NCBI RefSeq assembly: GCF_001689125.2
Contig: NZ_CP015405.2
Coordinates: 2,769,001-2,833,000 of the forward strand
Direction of reading: 5' to 3'
Origin: Blautia pseudococcoides
GTDB lineage: Bacteria > Bacillota > Clostridia > Lachnospirales > Lachnospiraceae
Length of the DNA stretch: 64,000 nucleotides
Shown: positions 25,215-34,451 of the stretch, piece by piece
How positions within the stretch are numbered: the stretch's first letter is position 1
Layout of the letters: every line of letters begins with the position of its first letter
Translations under genes and position numbers: made by a program
The notes under the pieces: model-generated
Databases searched by the model: none
The model's input: the letters and a program-made list of their open reading frames with translations, nothing else
What the model was told of the DNA's origin: nothing

Positions 25215-25346
25215 CGCTTTTTGACAATTTTTATCAAAAACTTCCCCATACACATTTTAATCCGCCATCCTCTACCTCTTTCGTAAACCAGCCAATACCA
25301 GGCAAGGGAAGCAAAGAGCGGTGCTTCCCCTGCCGTCCGCCTTTAC

Positions 25347-26546
25347 CTACCCTTCACATACCTGAAAAATATAAAACTTCAAATAATAAGACTCCTCCGC
25401 CGCCCAAAGTATGGGATGATCCGCCGCCTGCGTCCGATACTCCACCTGCCGTAGTCTCTTATGCACATTCCTTGCCGCCTGCCCAATGGTCTGCGTAAAC
25501 ATCTCATAAGACATAAAATGCGAACAGGAGCAAGTCGCCAAAAACCCTCCATCCTTCACCAGTTTCATAGCCCGCAGATTGATCTCCCGGTACCCTTTCA
25601 CCGCATTCTTAACAGAGTTGCGCGATTTCGTAAACGCCGGAGGGTCCAGGATCACCACATCGAACTTCTCCCCCTCTTTCTCCAGCTTCGGAAGCAGCTC
25701 AAACACATCTTCACATACAAATTTTACACTCCCTGAAAGCCCGTTCAGCGCAGCATTTTCTTCTGCCTGCTCCACTGCCAGTTGGGACGCGTCCACCCCT
25801 AACACGCTCTTTGCCCCTGCGATCCCCGCATTCAGCGCAAAAGAACCTGTATGTGTAAAGCAGTCCAGTACTTTTGCATCCCTGCATAATTTCTGAATGG
25901 CCCGCCGGTTATACTTCTGGTCCAGGAAAAAACCGGTCTTTTGGCCGTCCTCCACATCTACCAGATACCTCACACCATTCTCACATATCTCCACCTTGGT
26001 ATCAAAAGGCTCTCCCATAAACCCCTTTACCGGTACCATCCCTTCCTGCCTTCTCACCTTTGCATCACTCCGCTCGTAAATGCCCCGGATGGCAGTACCG
26101 TCCTTTGCCATCTCTTCCTTCAAAAGCTCCAGGATCTTCCCTTTCAGTCTGTCAATCCCCAAGGCCAGTGACTGCACCACCAAAACATCGGAAAATTTAT
26201 CCACAACAAGCCCCGGCAGAAAATCCGCCTCACCGAAGATCACGCGGCAGCTGCTTGTGTCCACGGTTTTCTTCCTGTATTCCCAGGCATCCCACACCCG
26301 TTTTCTCAAAAAGTCCTCATTGATCTCCTGCTCCGATCTTCTTGTCATCATACGGATCCTGATTTTGGAGTTGGTGTTGATAAATCCTCTTCCCAGGGGA
26401 TAACCGTCAAAATCGTGGACCACCACCATATCCCCATTCTCAAAACTTCCCAGGATACTGGCTATCTCATTGTCATATATCCACGGACCTCCTGCCTTCA
26501 GGGAACGCCCTTCCCCCTTCTTCAGTGTCGCGATCGCCAGACTCAT
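25347..26546 (-). CDS. rlmI: Class I SAM-dependent rRNA large-subunit methyltransferase (RlmI type)
   Basis: 399 residues. An N-terminal PUA domain (about 1-75, LKAGGPWIYDNEIAS) is followed by a central domain and a Rossmann methyltransferase: VLDCFTHTGSFALNAGIAGAKSVLGVD is split across motif I (DCFTHTGSFALNAG), then ILDPPAFTKSR (motif IV, N/DPPF-like) and TCSCSHFMS with the catalytic Cys. It methylates C5 of a cytosine in 23S rRNA (C1962 in E. coli). ATG 26546 follows GGAGG by 7 bases and starts 21 bases after the end of the XRE gene, suggesting cotranscription. Confidence 0.88.
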   Translation of the reverse strand: MSLAIATLKKGEGRSLKAGGPWIYDNEIASILGSFENGDMVVVHDFDGYPLGRGFINTNSKIRIRMMTRRSEQEINEDFLRKRVWDAWEYRKKTVDTSSCRVIFGEADFLPGLVVDKFSDVLVVQSLALGIDRLKGKILELLKEEMAKDGTAIRGIYERSDAKVRRQEGMVPVKGFMGEPFDTKVEICENGVRYLVDVEDGQKTGFFLDQKYNRRAIQKLCRDAKVLDCFTHTGSFALNAGIAGAKSVLGVDASQLAVEQAEENAALNGLSGSVKFVCEDVFELLPKLEKEGEKFDVVILDPPAFTKSRNSVKNAVKGYREINLRAMKLVKDGGFLATCSCSHFMSYEMFTQTIGQAARNVHKRLRQVEYRTQAADHPILWAAEESYYLKFYIFQVCEG

Positions 26547-26565
26547 GTGTCTTCCTCCATTTTCT

Positions 26566-27495
26566 CTATTTTTTCGGTCCCAGCACAATATATGCGATTC
26601 CGCATAACAGACCCCCTACCGGGAATAAAACCCAGCTGATCTGCCAGGCATGCTGTAAAAAACTCCAGAGCAGATAAACTGCTGCCGTCACGATCATGAT
26701 ACAGGCCGACCATTTGGCAGCCAGCGGCATATGATCCTCCTCATCCAGTATACGCCTCTGCTCCGGAGTCAGACGTTCACGGTACAGCGGATCGTGCTCT
26801 TTGTTATATTCATCTATATTATATCTACTTTTTTCCATCCCTGTATGGACCAGCAGCATGAAGCCCGCACTGACGAGCAAAAGCATCAGAAAGCGGTAAA
26901 ACGCAGAGGCTTCCACACCTGCAGGTGCGGGCATAAAGTTCTGAAGCTCATCCACCACTACACTTATGAGAATGATTCCCACTCCCGCGGCGATCCTGAT
27001 GGGAAATCCCCTGTCAAACCGTTCTATCTCCTCCCCGGTGTAAAAAGGCTGTATATAGGGATGCCTTTTTGTAAAGTTAATGTGTCTGATACCCGCCACC
27101 ACAAATGTCAGAACAGCCACAATAAAGAAAGGAAATATAACAATATCCTGCAGATTTCTCAAAAATCCATTCATCCCATCCAGAAGAGTGCGAAAAGAAC
27201 ACCCCACGATCAGGAAGCCCACGCCAAAGGTAACCGCATTGCCAAATCTTTTCATATGCTCTTCATATTTAGCGGAATCTTCCACCACTTCCGCCTGGGC
27301 ATCCCCGCGCAGCAGAGTATCCATACTGCAGGAAAACAGTTCACAGAGCAGTATGATCTTTTCCATTTCCGGATAAGAGGTGCCTGCTTCCCATTTGGAA
27401 ACCGTCTGTCTGGACACTTCCATCCTCTCCGCCAGCTGTTCCTGCGTGATTTCCTCCCGCTTTCTGTAATACTGCAAATTTTCTCCAAAGCTCAT
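26566..27495 (-). CDS. XRE-family regulator with a C-terminal membrane domain
   Basis: 309 residues. Residues 1-65 are a helix-turn-helix of the Xre/Cro type (ITQEQLAERMEVSRQTVSKWEAG). The remainder carries about five hydrophobic helices (two pairs near 90-145 and 165-220, plus 270-305), so DNA binding is tethered to the membrane. Such proteins often sense envelope conditions. ATG 27495 has GGAGG at 8 bases; an earlier in-frame ATG is less likely. CATGTAAACT occurs twice upstream (27551 and 27591 areas), a possible operator. Confidence 0.82.
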   Translation of the reverse strand: MSFGENLQYYRKREEITQEQLAERMEVSRQTVSKWEAGTSYPEMEKIILLCELFSCSMDTLLRGDAQAEVVEDSAKYEEHMKRFGNAVTFGVGFLIVGCSFRTLLDGMNGFLRNLQDIVIFPFFIVAVLTFVVAGIRHINFTKRHPYIQPFYTGEEIERFDRGFPIRIAAGVGIILISVVVDELQNFMPAPAGVEASAFYRFLMLLLVSAGFMLLVHTGMEKSRYNIDEYNKEHDPLYRERLTPEQRRILDEEDHMPLAAKWSACIMIVTAAVYLLWSFLQHAWQISWVLFPVGGLLCGIAYIVLGPKK

Positions 27496-27599
27496 AATGA
27501 TTTCCTCCATTTCTCAATCTTGATCTTGGAATCATTATAGGATTGCCTTCATGTAAACTCTACCAATTTCCTGTTGCTTTTGAGGAAATCCATGTAAAC

Positions 27600-28193
27600 T
27601 TACGGTTGCGCCCCGCTGTTTAAACGGGTTTTCACGCTTTTCCACTGAGGATAGAATACATCCATATAGCCATAAAAGATCCGGTTATGCCCCCGTTCCA
27701 AAAGGTGTACCAGCTCGTGGATAACCACATATTCCAGACACTCCCTTGGATACTCCGCCAGCCAGACATTGAGCCAGATCCGCTTTTTTTCCACATTACA
27801 GGTTCCCCATCTGGTTTTCATATCCCTCAGGCGCCACTCCTCTGCATGGACTCCCACTTTCTGTTCACACTCCTGTATGACTGGGGGCAGAATTTTTTCA
27901 AGACGCATTCTGCACTCCTGTTTCTTTGCCTCCCGCTCCAGGCCTGTATATAATTCCCAGGGGGGCAGATTCTGCCCCTTTGTCTTCCGGTGTTCCTCGA
28001 TCCAATCCATTCTCTCCAGGATAAATCTTCTGATATCGCTCTCCTGCATTTTAAGAGGTGCGGAAACCCGGATGCTTCCGTCCGCACTCACACGCAGATA
28101 CATATTGCGTATGGCTTTTTTCGTCACCTGGATATTCATTCCGTTTTCCGTCAATTGATAAATCTTTCCCCGTTTTCCGGTTGTCTTTACCAT
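27600..28193 (-). CDS. YgjP-type M48-like metallopeptidase
   Basis: 197 residues, DUF45 family. The zinc motif [11 protein letters not shown] is at about residue 148, preceded by the conserved RWGTCN segment and an N-terminal beta region. ATG 28193 overlaps the stop of map (ATGGTAA) and has GGAGG 7 bases before. It belongs to the map operon. The substrate is unknown; the family is thought to be cytosolic. Confidence 0.85.
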   Translation of the reverse strand: MVKTTGKRGKIYQLTENGMNIQVTKKAIRNMYLRVSADGSIRVSAPLKMQESDIRRFILERMDWIEEHRKTKGQNLPPWELYTGLEREAKKQECRMRLEKILPPVIQECEQKVGVHAEEWRLRDMKTRWGTCNVEKKRIWLNVWLAEYPRECLEYVVIHELVHLLERGHNRIFYGYMDVFYPQWKSVKTRLNSGAQP

Positions 28194-29059
28194 GCCAGGA
28201 CCTCCGGCCCATTCTCGGTCACAAGCACCATGATCTCCCACTGGGCAGAAGGCAGTCCATCCTCTGTATAAACGGTCCACCCGTCATCCTCGTCAATGAA
28301 AATATCACTGGTCCCCATATTTACCATAGGCTCTATGGTAAACATCAGCCCCGGTGCCATTACCATTCCGGTGCCTGTTCGGCCAATGTATCCCACCCAT
28401 GGGTCTTCATGAAACTCCAGCCCAATGCCGTGTCCCCCGATCTCCTTCACCACGCTGTATCCGTTTTTCTCTGCATGTTCATGGACTGCCTGGCTCATAT
28501 CCCCCAAAAATCCCCAGGGTTTTACCTGTGCCAGGCCTCTCTCCACGCATTCCTTTGTAACCTGCACAAGGCGCTCTTTCTCCTTCCCCACATCACCGAT
28601 ACAGAACATCCTTGAGGAATCAGAGTAATATCCGTTCAGGATCGTGGACACATCCACATTGATGATATCTCCCTCCATAAGCACAATCTCCTCAGATGGA
28701 ATGCCGTGGCAGACCTGATTGTTGATGGAAGTGCAGACACTGTTCGGAAATCCCTCATAGTTAAGAGGCGCCGGAACGGCCCCCGCTTTTGTGGTGATAT
28801 CATATACCCAGCGGTCAATCTCGGCTGTGGATATCCCCTCTTTGATATGTTCCGCTACATGATCCAGTATGGCAACATTGATCTCAGCGCTCTTTTTGAT
28901 CCCAACGATCTGTTCCGCTGTCTTAATGATCTCACGCTTGGGCACAATCCTTCCCTGGGACTGCAGATGATTCAGCTTATCATCAAACGGCCCGTGGCAT
29001 TTTTTATATTTTTTTCCGCTGCCGCACCAGCACACGTCATTTCTTCCTAAACGATTCAA
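28187..29059 (-). CDS. map: Methionine aminopeptidase type I with an N-terminal SEC-C zinc motif
   Basis: 290 residues. Residues 1-25 ([18 protein letters not shown]) form a SEC-C metal-binding motif, thought to help ribosome or partner contact. The pita-bread peptidase domain has HGIPSE, the metal ligands in [18 protein letters not shown] (two Asp), [13 protein letters not shown] (His), FTIEPM (Glu) and QWEIMVLV (Glu). It removes the initiator Met. The start is a TTG at 29059, read from homology and GGAAG at 8 bases. It is followed by the metallopeptidase gene with overlap. Confidence 0.95.
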   Translation of the reverse strand: MNRLGRNDVCWCGSGKKYKKCHGPFDDKLNHLQSQGRIVPKREIIKTAEQIVGIKKSAEINVAILDHVAEHIKEGISTAEIDRWVYDITTKAGAVPAPLNYEGFPNSVCTSINNQVCHGIPSEEIVLMEGDIINVDVSTILNGYYSDSSRMFCIGDVGKEKERLVQVTKECVERGLAQVKPWGFLGDMSQAVHEHAEKNGYSVVKEIGGHGIGLEFHEDPWVGYIGRTGTGMVMAPGLMFTIEPMVNMGTSDIFIDEDDGWTVYTEDGLPSAQWEIMVLVTENGPEVLAW

Positions 29060-29064
29060 ATTCC

Positions 29065-29718
29065 TTACTTCCTTTCCCTAAGAATCTCCCTCAGTTTTTC
29101 TGTTACTGCCCCGGCAAGCGCTCTGTGCCCCTCCACATCCAAATGGACGGCATCCTGGGCGCAGGGCAGTGTCACTGCCGCGGCATCTAAAAAAGCACAG
29201 CCCTGCCGCCTGGCAGCCTCTCTGTAATAACCTGCCAGTTCCTTTGAGATCCGCACTGCCCTCTCCCCGCCGAACATGGGGGAAAATTGGTGGCTTAGGA
29301 TCTCCTCTCTGATCTTCAAAGGAGAAATCAGCAAAATCTTTGGCACCGGCTCCTGTTTTTCCCGAAAATACATCTTTATGGTTTTAACCAGTTTCTCCGC
29401 ACCTGCAGCCACATCAGCGGCAGTCAGGGAAAATCTCTGTTTTAGATCATTTGTCCCCAGCATCAATACCACCACATCCAGGGGACTGTGGCTTTCCAGA
29501 CAGGGAATCAGGTATTTCAGTCCGTTTTTCATACCTTCAATAGGGTCTTCCCAGACGGTTGTCCTCCCATTTTGTCCTTCCTCGATGATCCGGACCCCTT
29601 CCTCCCTCAAAGCCTCCTGCACCAGACTGGTCCAGCGCACGCCCCAGGGGAAACGGTTACCGGTCACACCGTCATACCCATGGGTATTGGAATCTCCATA
29701 ACATAATACATTTTTCAT
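29065..29718 (-). CDS. SGNH/GDSL-family esterase
   Basis: 217 residues. Block I is [14 protein letters not shown] (catalytic Ser), block [17 protein letters not shown] (Gly, Asn), and block [10 protein letters not shown] (Asp-His). No signal peptide is seen, so it is probably cytosolic. Related proteins act as acyl or aryl esterases. It lies 5 bases upstream of map and just after an acetyltransferase gene, so it is part of a tightly packed operon. Confidence 0.88.
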   Translation of the reverse strand: MKNVLCYGDSNTHGYDGVTGNRFPWGVRWTSLVQEALREEGVRIIEEGQNGRTTVWEDPIEGMKNGLKYLIPCLESHSPLDVVVLMLGTNDLKQRFSLTAADVAAGAEKLVKTIKMYFREKQEPVPKILLISPLKIREEILSHQFSPMFGGERAVRISKELAGYYREAARRQGCAFLDAAAVTLPCAQDAVHLDVEGHRALAGAVTEKLREILRERK

Positions 29719-29721
29719 CTT

Positions 29722-30264
29722 TTATTTCTCCATTGCCTCATATTCTTCTCTTGTGATGCGAAACAGGTAATGGGGCATATGGATCCCATAGTAATACTTC
29801 ACAAAGGAACCTGCCATTTTCATACCGTTTCTCTTCGCCACACTCTGGGATGCAGTGTTATTATCCCGGATGACAGAATATACCTCCTCTGCCTTTAATA
29901 CCTCAAAGGCATGATCCCTGCAGGCCCTGGCCGCCTCTGTAGCGTATCCATGGTGCCAGAACTCCTTGCAGAATAAATACCCCACCTCCATCACCTGTTT
30001 TCCCTCACAGTCCTGCATGGTAAGGCCGCACTGTCCGATGAATTCTCCCGTCTCCTTTAAGATAACTGCCCATAGTCCGAAACCATACTGCCTGTAGCGC
30101 TCCAGCTGTCTTTTAAGCCAATCCCGGGCCTCCTGGTCAGTAAAGGCATGGGCATAGGCATACATAACTTCCGGGTCCTGCAGCATTTTGTTCAAAGATG
30201 CCTGGTCCTCCCAGCTCAGCTTTCTGAGCACAAGGCGCTCTGTCTTTAGTACGGTGTCTTTCAT
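29722..30264 (-). CDS. GNAT acetyltransferase, RimJ/RimL type
   Basis: 180 residues. The start MKDTVLKTERLVLRKLSWED is typical of ribosomal-protein-acetyltransferase-like GNATs. EVGYLFCKEFWHHGYATEAARA is read as the acetyl-CoA motif (HHGYATEA), and NTASQSVAKRNGMK as the last conserved helix. It acetylates an unknown amine. The start codon overlaps the stop of the preceding acetyltransferase by 4 bases. Confidence 0.88.
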   Translation of the reverse strand: MKDTVLKTERLVLRKLSWEDQASLNKMLQDPEVMYAYAHAFTDQEARDWLKRQLERYRQYGFGLWAVILKETGEFIGQCGLTMQDCEGKQVMEVGYLFCKEFWHHGYATEAARACRDHAFEVLKAEEVYSVIRDNNTASQSVAKRNGMKMAGSFVKYYYGIHMPHYLFRITREEYEAMEK

Positions 30265-30764
30265 GCTTTCCTCTCCCTCTGGTATGCCATCCTCGGTGTT
30301 CCGTCTTCCATATATACCGTTCCGCAGGGAAGGAAACCGTTTTTTTCAAATACTCTCTGCATGGTTTTATTATCCTTATGTGTATCCCCCCGCATATTAC
30401 TGCACCGGGTCAGACACCACTGTACACAAAAGGAAGCCACACCTTTTTTTCTCCCGGCAGAGGCGATCCGGTGCAGGAATCCATATGGCTCCTCATTTAA
30501 CCAGCAGCCGTTCTCTATCTTTCGGTAATTTGGCTCTTCCCCTATATCGAACATGAAAACGCCTTCTGTTCCATCCGATGACTCACAGATGTATAAGACG
30601 CTGCGGTTCAAATCCTTTTCCACATCTTCCTGTGCCGGATAACCGTTTACCCACTGTCCGGGGTTCCCGTTTTTAGCCATGTACTCTCTTGCCTGTTCAT
30701 ATAAGGCCACGACTTCCTCTATATCTTCTTCCTTTGCTCTGCGAATATGAAATACTGTTTCCAT
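30261..30764 (-). CDS. GNAT-family acetyltransferase
   Basis: 167 residues, start METVFHIRRAKEEDIEEV. AGRKKGVASFCVQWC replaces the more usual Gly-rich CoA loop, and DNKTMQRVFEKNGF is the conserved C-terminal segment. ATG 30764 has GGAGATAGG before it. It is first gene of the GNAT-GNAT-SGNH-map-peptidase run, which is tightly packed. The substrate is unknown. Confidence 0.82.
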   Translation of the reverse strand: METVFHIRRAKEEDIEEVVALYEQAREYMAKNGNPGQWVNGYPAQEDVEKDLNRSVLYICESSDGTEGVFMFDIGEEPNYRKIENGCWLNEEPYGFLHRIASAGRKKGVASFCVQWCLTRCSNMRGDTHKDNKTMQRVFEKNGFLPCGTVYMEDGTPRMAYQRERKA

Positions 30765-31043
30765 TGATCCTATCTCCTTAAAGTGCACCGCAGCCAGACA
30801 GCTATCCCATCGCCATGGACGAAATGGAATTTTGCTCATGACCGGGAAGGCACTGCACAGTTACCTTTATCTGTAAAATGACTACGCACAGTATAACACG
30901 ATTTTTTCTGTTTTTCCACATGACCCACACGATTTATCAAAAGTTCCTGTTGTTTAAATTCTTTATAATTTTCAGATAATAATATAATTTTCAGTATCTT
31001 TACAGTTATAAATATTTTAATTTACAAATTATCATTTTACTTC

Positions 31044-31072
31044 TTGACAAGCCAAAACATGACTGTTATAAT
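31044..31072 (+). promoter_or_regulatory. Consensus sigma-A promoter for a non-coding transcript
   Basis: TTGACA (31044-31049), exactly 17 bases, TATAAT (31067-31072). No protein gene follows on this strand before the terminator at 31242-31282. Confidence 0.85.
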
Positions 31073-31078
31073 AAAGCC

Positions 31079-31290
31079 ATAAACAAAGAGAGAACAAAAT
31101 AAAAACAGAAAGGACTGATACCACCGAAAACGTAAATGAACATTCATAATACAAAAGAAAGGAAGGTACGGACCACCAAGAACTTAACGATTTAACCCAT
31201 AATAAAACAAGGAAGGTAAAGTCCCATGGACACATCAGTTTAAAAGAGTCATTCGGAATGTAAACTTCGGATGACTCTTTCCTATTGCTT
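31079..31290 (+). ncRNA. Candidate ~210-nt non-coding RNA with three ~50-nt repeats
   Basis: The interval between a perfect promoter and a strong hairpin terminator has no open frame above 19 codons with a ribosome site. It contains three diverged repeats starting at about 31108, 31157 and 31207. Each begins GAAAGGA or CAAGGAAGG; the first two then carry CCACC, an AAC-TAA segment and CATAATA with an A-rich tail. This layout (promoter, short tandem repeats, terminator) resembles repeat-containing antitoxin RNAs, but no toxin gene is adjacent. AAGGA motifs could also be protein-binding sites. Function unknown. Confidence 0.6.
31242..31282 (+). terminator. Terminator of the candidate ncRNA
   Basis: AAAGAGTCATTCG pairs with CGGATGACTCTTT (13 bp, one G-U), with a TTT-CCTATT tail. 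Confidence 0.75.
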
Positions 31291-31310
31291 ATATTTCTTT
31301 TTATAATAGC

Positions 31311-31341
31311 AAAAACCCTTCAGGATGACTCCCAAAGGGTT
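31311..31341 (-). terminator. Terminator of the first rubrerythrin gene
   Basis: AAACCCTT and AAGGGTTT stem on the minus strand, followed by TT-rich sequence. Confidence 0.65.
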
Positions 31342-31366
31342 TGAGTATATCTATTGAATCCCATCT

Positions 31367-31963
31367 CTAATGTGAAAACGGTGAAAGCTCCAGACGGATG
31401 AAATAGCCCTGGTCATGGGAACATACCGGACATTGTTTGGGCGCTTCTTTGCCCCAGTGGATATAACCGCATTTCAGGCAGATCCAGCCAGTCTCCACAT
31501 CGGATACAAAAAGCTTCTGATCCTCCATATACTGGGCAAACTTGCCAAAACGGTCACCATGGGTTTTCTCAATATCTGCAATCATGTGGAAAGAATTAGC
31601 GATCTGCAGGAATCCTTCCTCTTTTGCTTTATCTCCGAAGTTCTTATACACGTCATCATGCTCTTCGTATTCATTGTGCTGCGCCATGCGCAGGAGCTTA
31701 TCTATATCAGGAGAGATATCTACCGGATATCCGCCGTCAATCTGGATCGTTTCCCCTGCCATCTCTTTTAAATGCTGGTAAAAAATGTAGGCATGCTGAC
31801 GCTCCTGGTCAGCCGTGTAGCTGAAAACAGCCTCCACCACATGCAGATGTTCTTTTTTTGCCTGAGACGCGGCAAAGGTGTAGCGGTTTCTGGCCTGGCT
31901 CTCACCTGCAAAGGCACGCATCAGGTTCTCTTTTGTTACGCTTTCTCTAAAATCTACAGACAT
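31367..31963 (-). CDS. Rubrerythrin
   Basis: 198 residues. The N-terminal ferritin-like di-iron domain has ESQARNRYTF, DQERQHAYIF and EKTHGDRF ligands. The C-terminal rubredoxin domain has CLKCGYIHWG and CPVCSHDQGYF. It reduces hydrogen peroxide in anaerobes. The ATG is preceded by a purine-rich site (AGGAGG-like). It is one of two rubrerythrins in this window. Confidence 0.94.
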   Translation of the reverse strand: MSVDFRESVTKENLMRAFAGESQARNRYTFAASQAKKEHLHVVEAVFSYTADQERQHAYIFYQHLKEMAGETIQIDGGYPVDISPDIDKLLRMAQHNEYEEHDDVYKNFGDKAKEEGFLQIANSFHMIADIEKTHGDRFGKFAQYMEDQKLFVSDVETGWICLKCGYIHWGKEAPKQCPVCSHDQGYFIRLELSPFSH

Positions 31964-32041
31964 ACAATTGCCTCCTGGAATTTATTTTCCATGTTATTTT
32001 TTCCAGAAGTTTCAAATTTATACCTGCATCTTACAGCCTTC

Positions 32042-32641
32042 TTAAATGGTATGATAGAGGGCAGTCAGGATCTCCAGAATCTGTTCCCTGGAAAAACGGC
32101 TGCTGTCCAGACATAGATCATAGCCTTTCATGCTGCCCCACTTCTCATCCGTGTAATTGTTATAGTAATATTTTCTCTGTTTGTCTACCTTTTTGATAAG
32201 CTGCTCTGCGCCTCTTTCATCCCATACGGTCCGCGCCCGGATGGTTTTGACCCTGGACTCCATAGAAGCATAGATAAAGACACTTCTGCAGTCCGGTTTA
32301 TCTCTGAGAATATAATTTGCGCACCGTCCTACGATCACGCAGTCTTCCTTCCCGGCCGCCTCCTCGATGATCTCTGTCTGTACATGGAACAGCACATCAT
32401 TGAGAGGCTCATAGTGAAACTGCCGCTCCATAGCCATATTCTCATCAAAAGAATAACGCCAGGGGCTTTCCCTCTTCTCGTCTACTTCCTCCAGCTTCTC
32501 CTTCGGAAGGTTCTTTTTCTGGGCTGCAAGGGTGATCAAATCTTTATCATAATAATTGATACCCAGGTGCTCTGCCAGATCCTGCGCGATTTTTCTGCCA
32601 TTGCTTCCAAATTCCCTGCCAAGTGCTATCACTTTACCCAT
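32042..32641 (-). CDS. Cytidylate-kinase-like P-loop protein
   Basis: 199 residues. IALGREFGSNGRKIAQDLAE is read as the modified Walker A loop (REFGSNGRKI), followed by YYDKDLI, VIVGRCANYILRD and a C-terminal helix. It matches the 'cytidylate kinase-like family' often found in Firmicutes, whose substrate is not established. ATG 32641 is chosen (GGAAGG upstream); an ATG ten codons earlier is possible. Monocistronic. Confidence 0.82.
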   Translation of the reverse strand: MGKVIALGREFGSNGRKIAQDLAEHLGINYYDKDLITLAAQKKNLPKEKLEEVDEKRESPWRYSFDENMAMERQFHYEPLNDVLFHVQTEIIEEAAGKEDCVIVGRCANYILRDKPDCRSVFIYASMESRVKTIRARTVWDERGAEQLIKKVDKQRKYYYNNYTDEKWGSMKGYDLCLDSSRFSREQILEILTALYHTI

Positions 32642-32741
32642 AATATACCATCCTTCCCTATTTACATACATATATAGTTCCTGTCTTAATTATACAAAAT
32701 TTTTACAACTTTTACAACTTTTTTCAGACAGAATATACCTC

Positions 32742-34202
32742 CTATTTCTCGCGGCTTTTCTCCGATATATCTGTCTGTGCAGGACCGTCCACACAGTGCC
32801 CCCTATAGTCAAACCGGGAACCGTGGCAGGGGCATTCAAAACATTTTTCATCCGGATTCCATTCAAGCTGGCAGCCTAAATGGGGGCATTTTGCAGACAC
32901 CAGATAGACTTCGCCCTCCTCGTTCCTGTATGCCCCAACCTTTTCCCCGTCATAGTCCACAATACCCCCGTGTCCCTTTGGCAGCTCTTCCAAATCACCT
33001 CTGCCCTGTGTAAAGACCCTTCTGCTCAAATCCTTCACTGCATGTATGCTGTCCTTACAGAAGTTTCCGGCGGAAGCCTTTGGAGTAAAGCGCTGCGGGG
33101 AAAAGATGCCGAAGACTTCCTCATCCTCCCCCTCACCCAGAATACTCTCTGTTATCATACACGCGGCCGCCATGGAAGAACTCATCCCCCATTTTCCAAA
33201 TCCTGTGGCAGTGTACCAGCCGGGAGTCTCCGCCGAGTATCTGCCTATATACGGAATCTGGTCCATAGGCATACAATCCTGGGCTGACCATTGATACTGT
33301 ACCTGACTTTCCGGAAAGAACTCCCCCGCTTTTCTTTTCAGCAGCTCGTACTTACCTCCCACACGGTTCTCTCCGGTGCGGTGGCCGCCTCCGCCAAAAA
33401 GCAGGTACTCCCCGGCACTTCTGAAGGACCATGCATGGGCATTGTCTGTGCCCAGATACATTCCATGCAGCTTTGGTGCCTTATTCAGTCCCAGCACATA
33501 GCTGCGCTCCTGGTGCATCCGCATGAAATAATATCCCGGCACATTGAGGAATGGATAATGGCAGGCAAAGACAATTTTTTCTGCCCTGACACTCCCCTTA
33601 TCCGTCACAAGTCTGTCCCCCTCTGCCTGCAGCACTCTTGTATGCTCATAGACTGTCAGCCCGCAGGCAGCGGACTGCAGAAAAAGAAGAGGGTGAAACC
33701 GGGCCTGCTCTTCAAAACGCACAGCGCCTGCCACCTCAAAAGGAAGCTCTGTATCCTTCGTAAATACAGCATCAATCCCAAGGCCGGCAGCGCTTTTCGC
33801 CTCTTCTTTCAGCAGATCCGGTGTTTCCAGTGTATATAAATATGCCGGGCATCGGACAAAACCGCAGTTTATCTGCCTGTCATGTATCATTTTCTCGTAC
33901 CTGCCTATGGCCTTCTGGTTTTCTGCGGCGTATTTACCTGCGGCTTCCTCCCCGTGCTTTGCTAAAAGCTTCTGATAAATCACTCCGTGCTGGGAAGTGA
34001 TCTTGGCTGTTGTCTTCCCGGTCTGGCCGCCCCCGACCCTGTCCGCTTCCAGCACCACCACCTGCATTCCCTGTTCCGAAAGAAAATGCGCAGTCAGTAT
34101 TCCGGTCATCCCTCCGCCCACTACAGCCACATCTGCTGTAATATCCTTTGTCAGCTCCGGAAAACTCTGTATCTTTGTCTCATCCATCCATAAACTTGTC
34201 AT
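32742..34202 (-). CDS. FAD-dependent oxidoreductase (DAO family) with C-terminal Rieske domain
   Basis: 486 residues. The dinucleotide-binding motif VAVVGGGMTGILTAHFL is near residue 25, and TTAKITSQHG and GFGKWGMSSSMAAA belong to the DAO fold. The C-terminal Rieske domain (about 390-480) has CPHLGCQLEWN and CPCHGSRFD, the Cys-His pairs of a 2Fe-2S cluster. It transfers electrons from an unknown substrate. ATG 34202 has GGAGG 5 bases upstream. The open frame extends 73 codons further, but the terminator at 34373-34406 lies in that part, so it is not coding. Confidence 0.9.
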   Translation of the reverse strand: MTSLWMDETKIQSFPELTKDITADVAVVGGGMTGILTAHFLSEQGMQVVVLEADRVGGGQTGKTTAKITSQHGVIYQKLLAKHGEEAAGKYAAENQKAIGRYEKMIHDRQINCGFVRCPAYLYTLETPDLLKEEAKSAAGLGIDAVFTKDTELPFEVAGAVRFEEQARFHPLLFLQSAACGLTVYEHTRVLQAEGDRLVTDKGSVRAEKIVFACHYPFLNVPGYYFMRMHQERSYVLGLNKAPKLHGMYLGTDNAHAWSFRSAGEYLLFGGGGHRTGENRVGGKYELLKRKAGEFFPESQVQYQWSAQDCMPMDQIPYIGRYSAETPGWYTATGFGKWGMSSSMAAACMITESILGEGEDEEVFGIFSPQRFTPKASAGNFCKDSIHAVKDLSRRVFTQGRGDLEELPKGHGGIVDYDGEKVGAYRNEEGEVYLVSAKCPHLGCQLEWNPDEKCFECPCHGSRFDYRGHCVDGPAQTDISEKSREK

Positions 34203-34372
34203 AGCTGCCTCCATTATCTGTATCTCTGTAATTATCCTGTCTCTTCCCTGCTGCAGAATATGCAGCTGGGAAGGTACGGAACCATTGCCATATTTCTTTT
34301 CATAGAATGCACCTAATGCTTCCTGGATATACAAAAACTGCCGGTTTCTAACAGAGGGATTGAATGCCGTAC

Positions 34373-34406
34373 AAAAAACAGAGACCACGTTTTGCGCGGT
34401 CCCTGC
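34373..34406 (-). terminator. Terminator of the moaA-MOSC operon
   Basis: CAGGGACC pairs with GGTCTCTG on the minus strand, followed by TTTTTT. A second hairpin (CGGCACA/TGTGCCG) precedes it. Confidence 0.85.
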
Positions 34407-34451
34407 CATATTTCGGCACAAAGCTCTGTGCCGTTCTCTCTCTGCCTTTTG

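Noticed and set aside
31032..31235. 67-codon hydrophobic minus-strand ORF over the ncRNA
   Set aside because: It is the complement of an A-rich transcript, which gives Phe/Leu codons; no ribosome site precedes its start.
34203..34421. 73-codon N-terminal extension of the Rieske oxidoreductase
   Set aside because: It contains the terminator of the moaA-MOSC operon, and the FAD-binding fold begins at the internal ATG.
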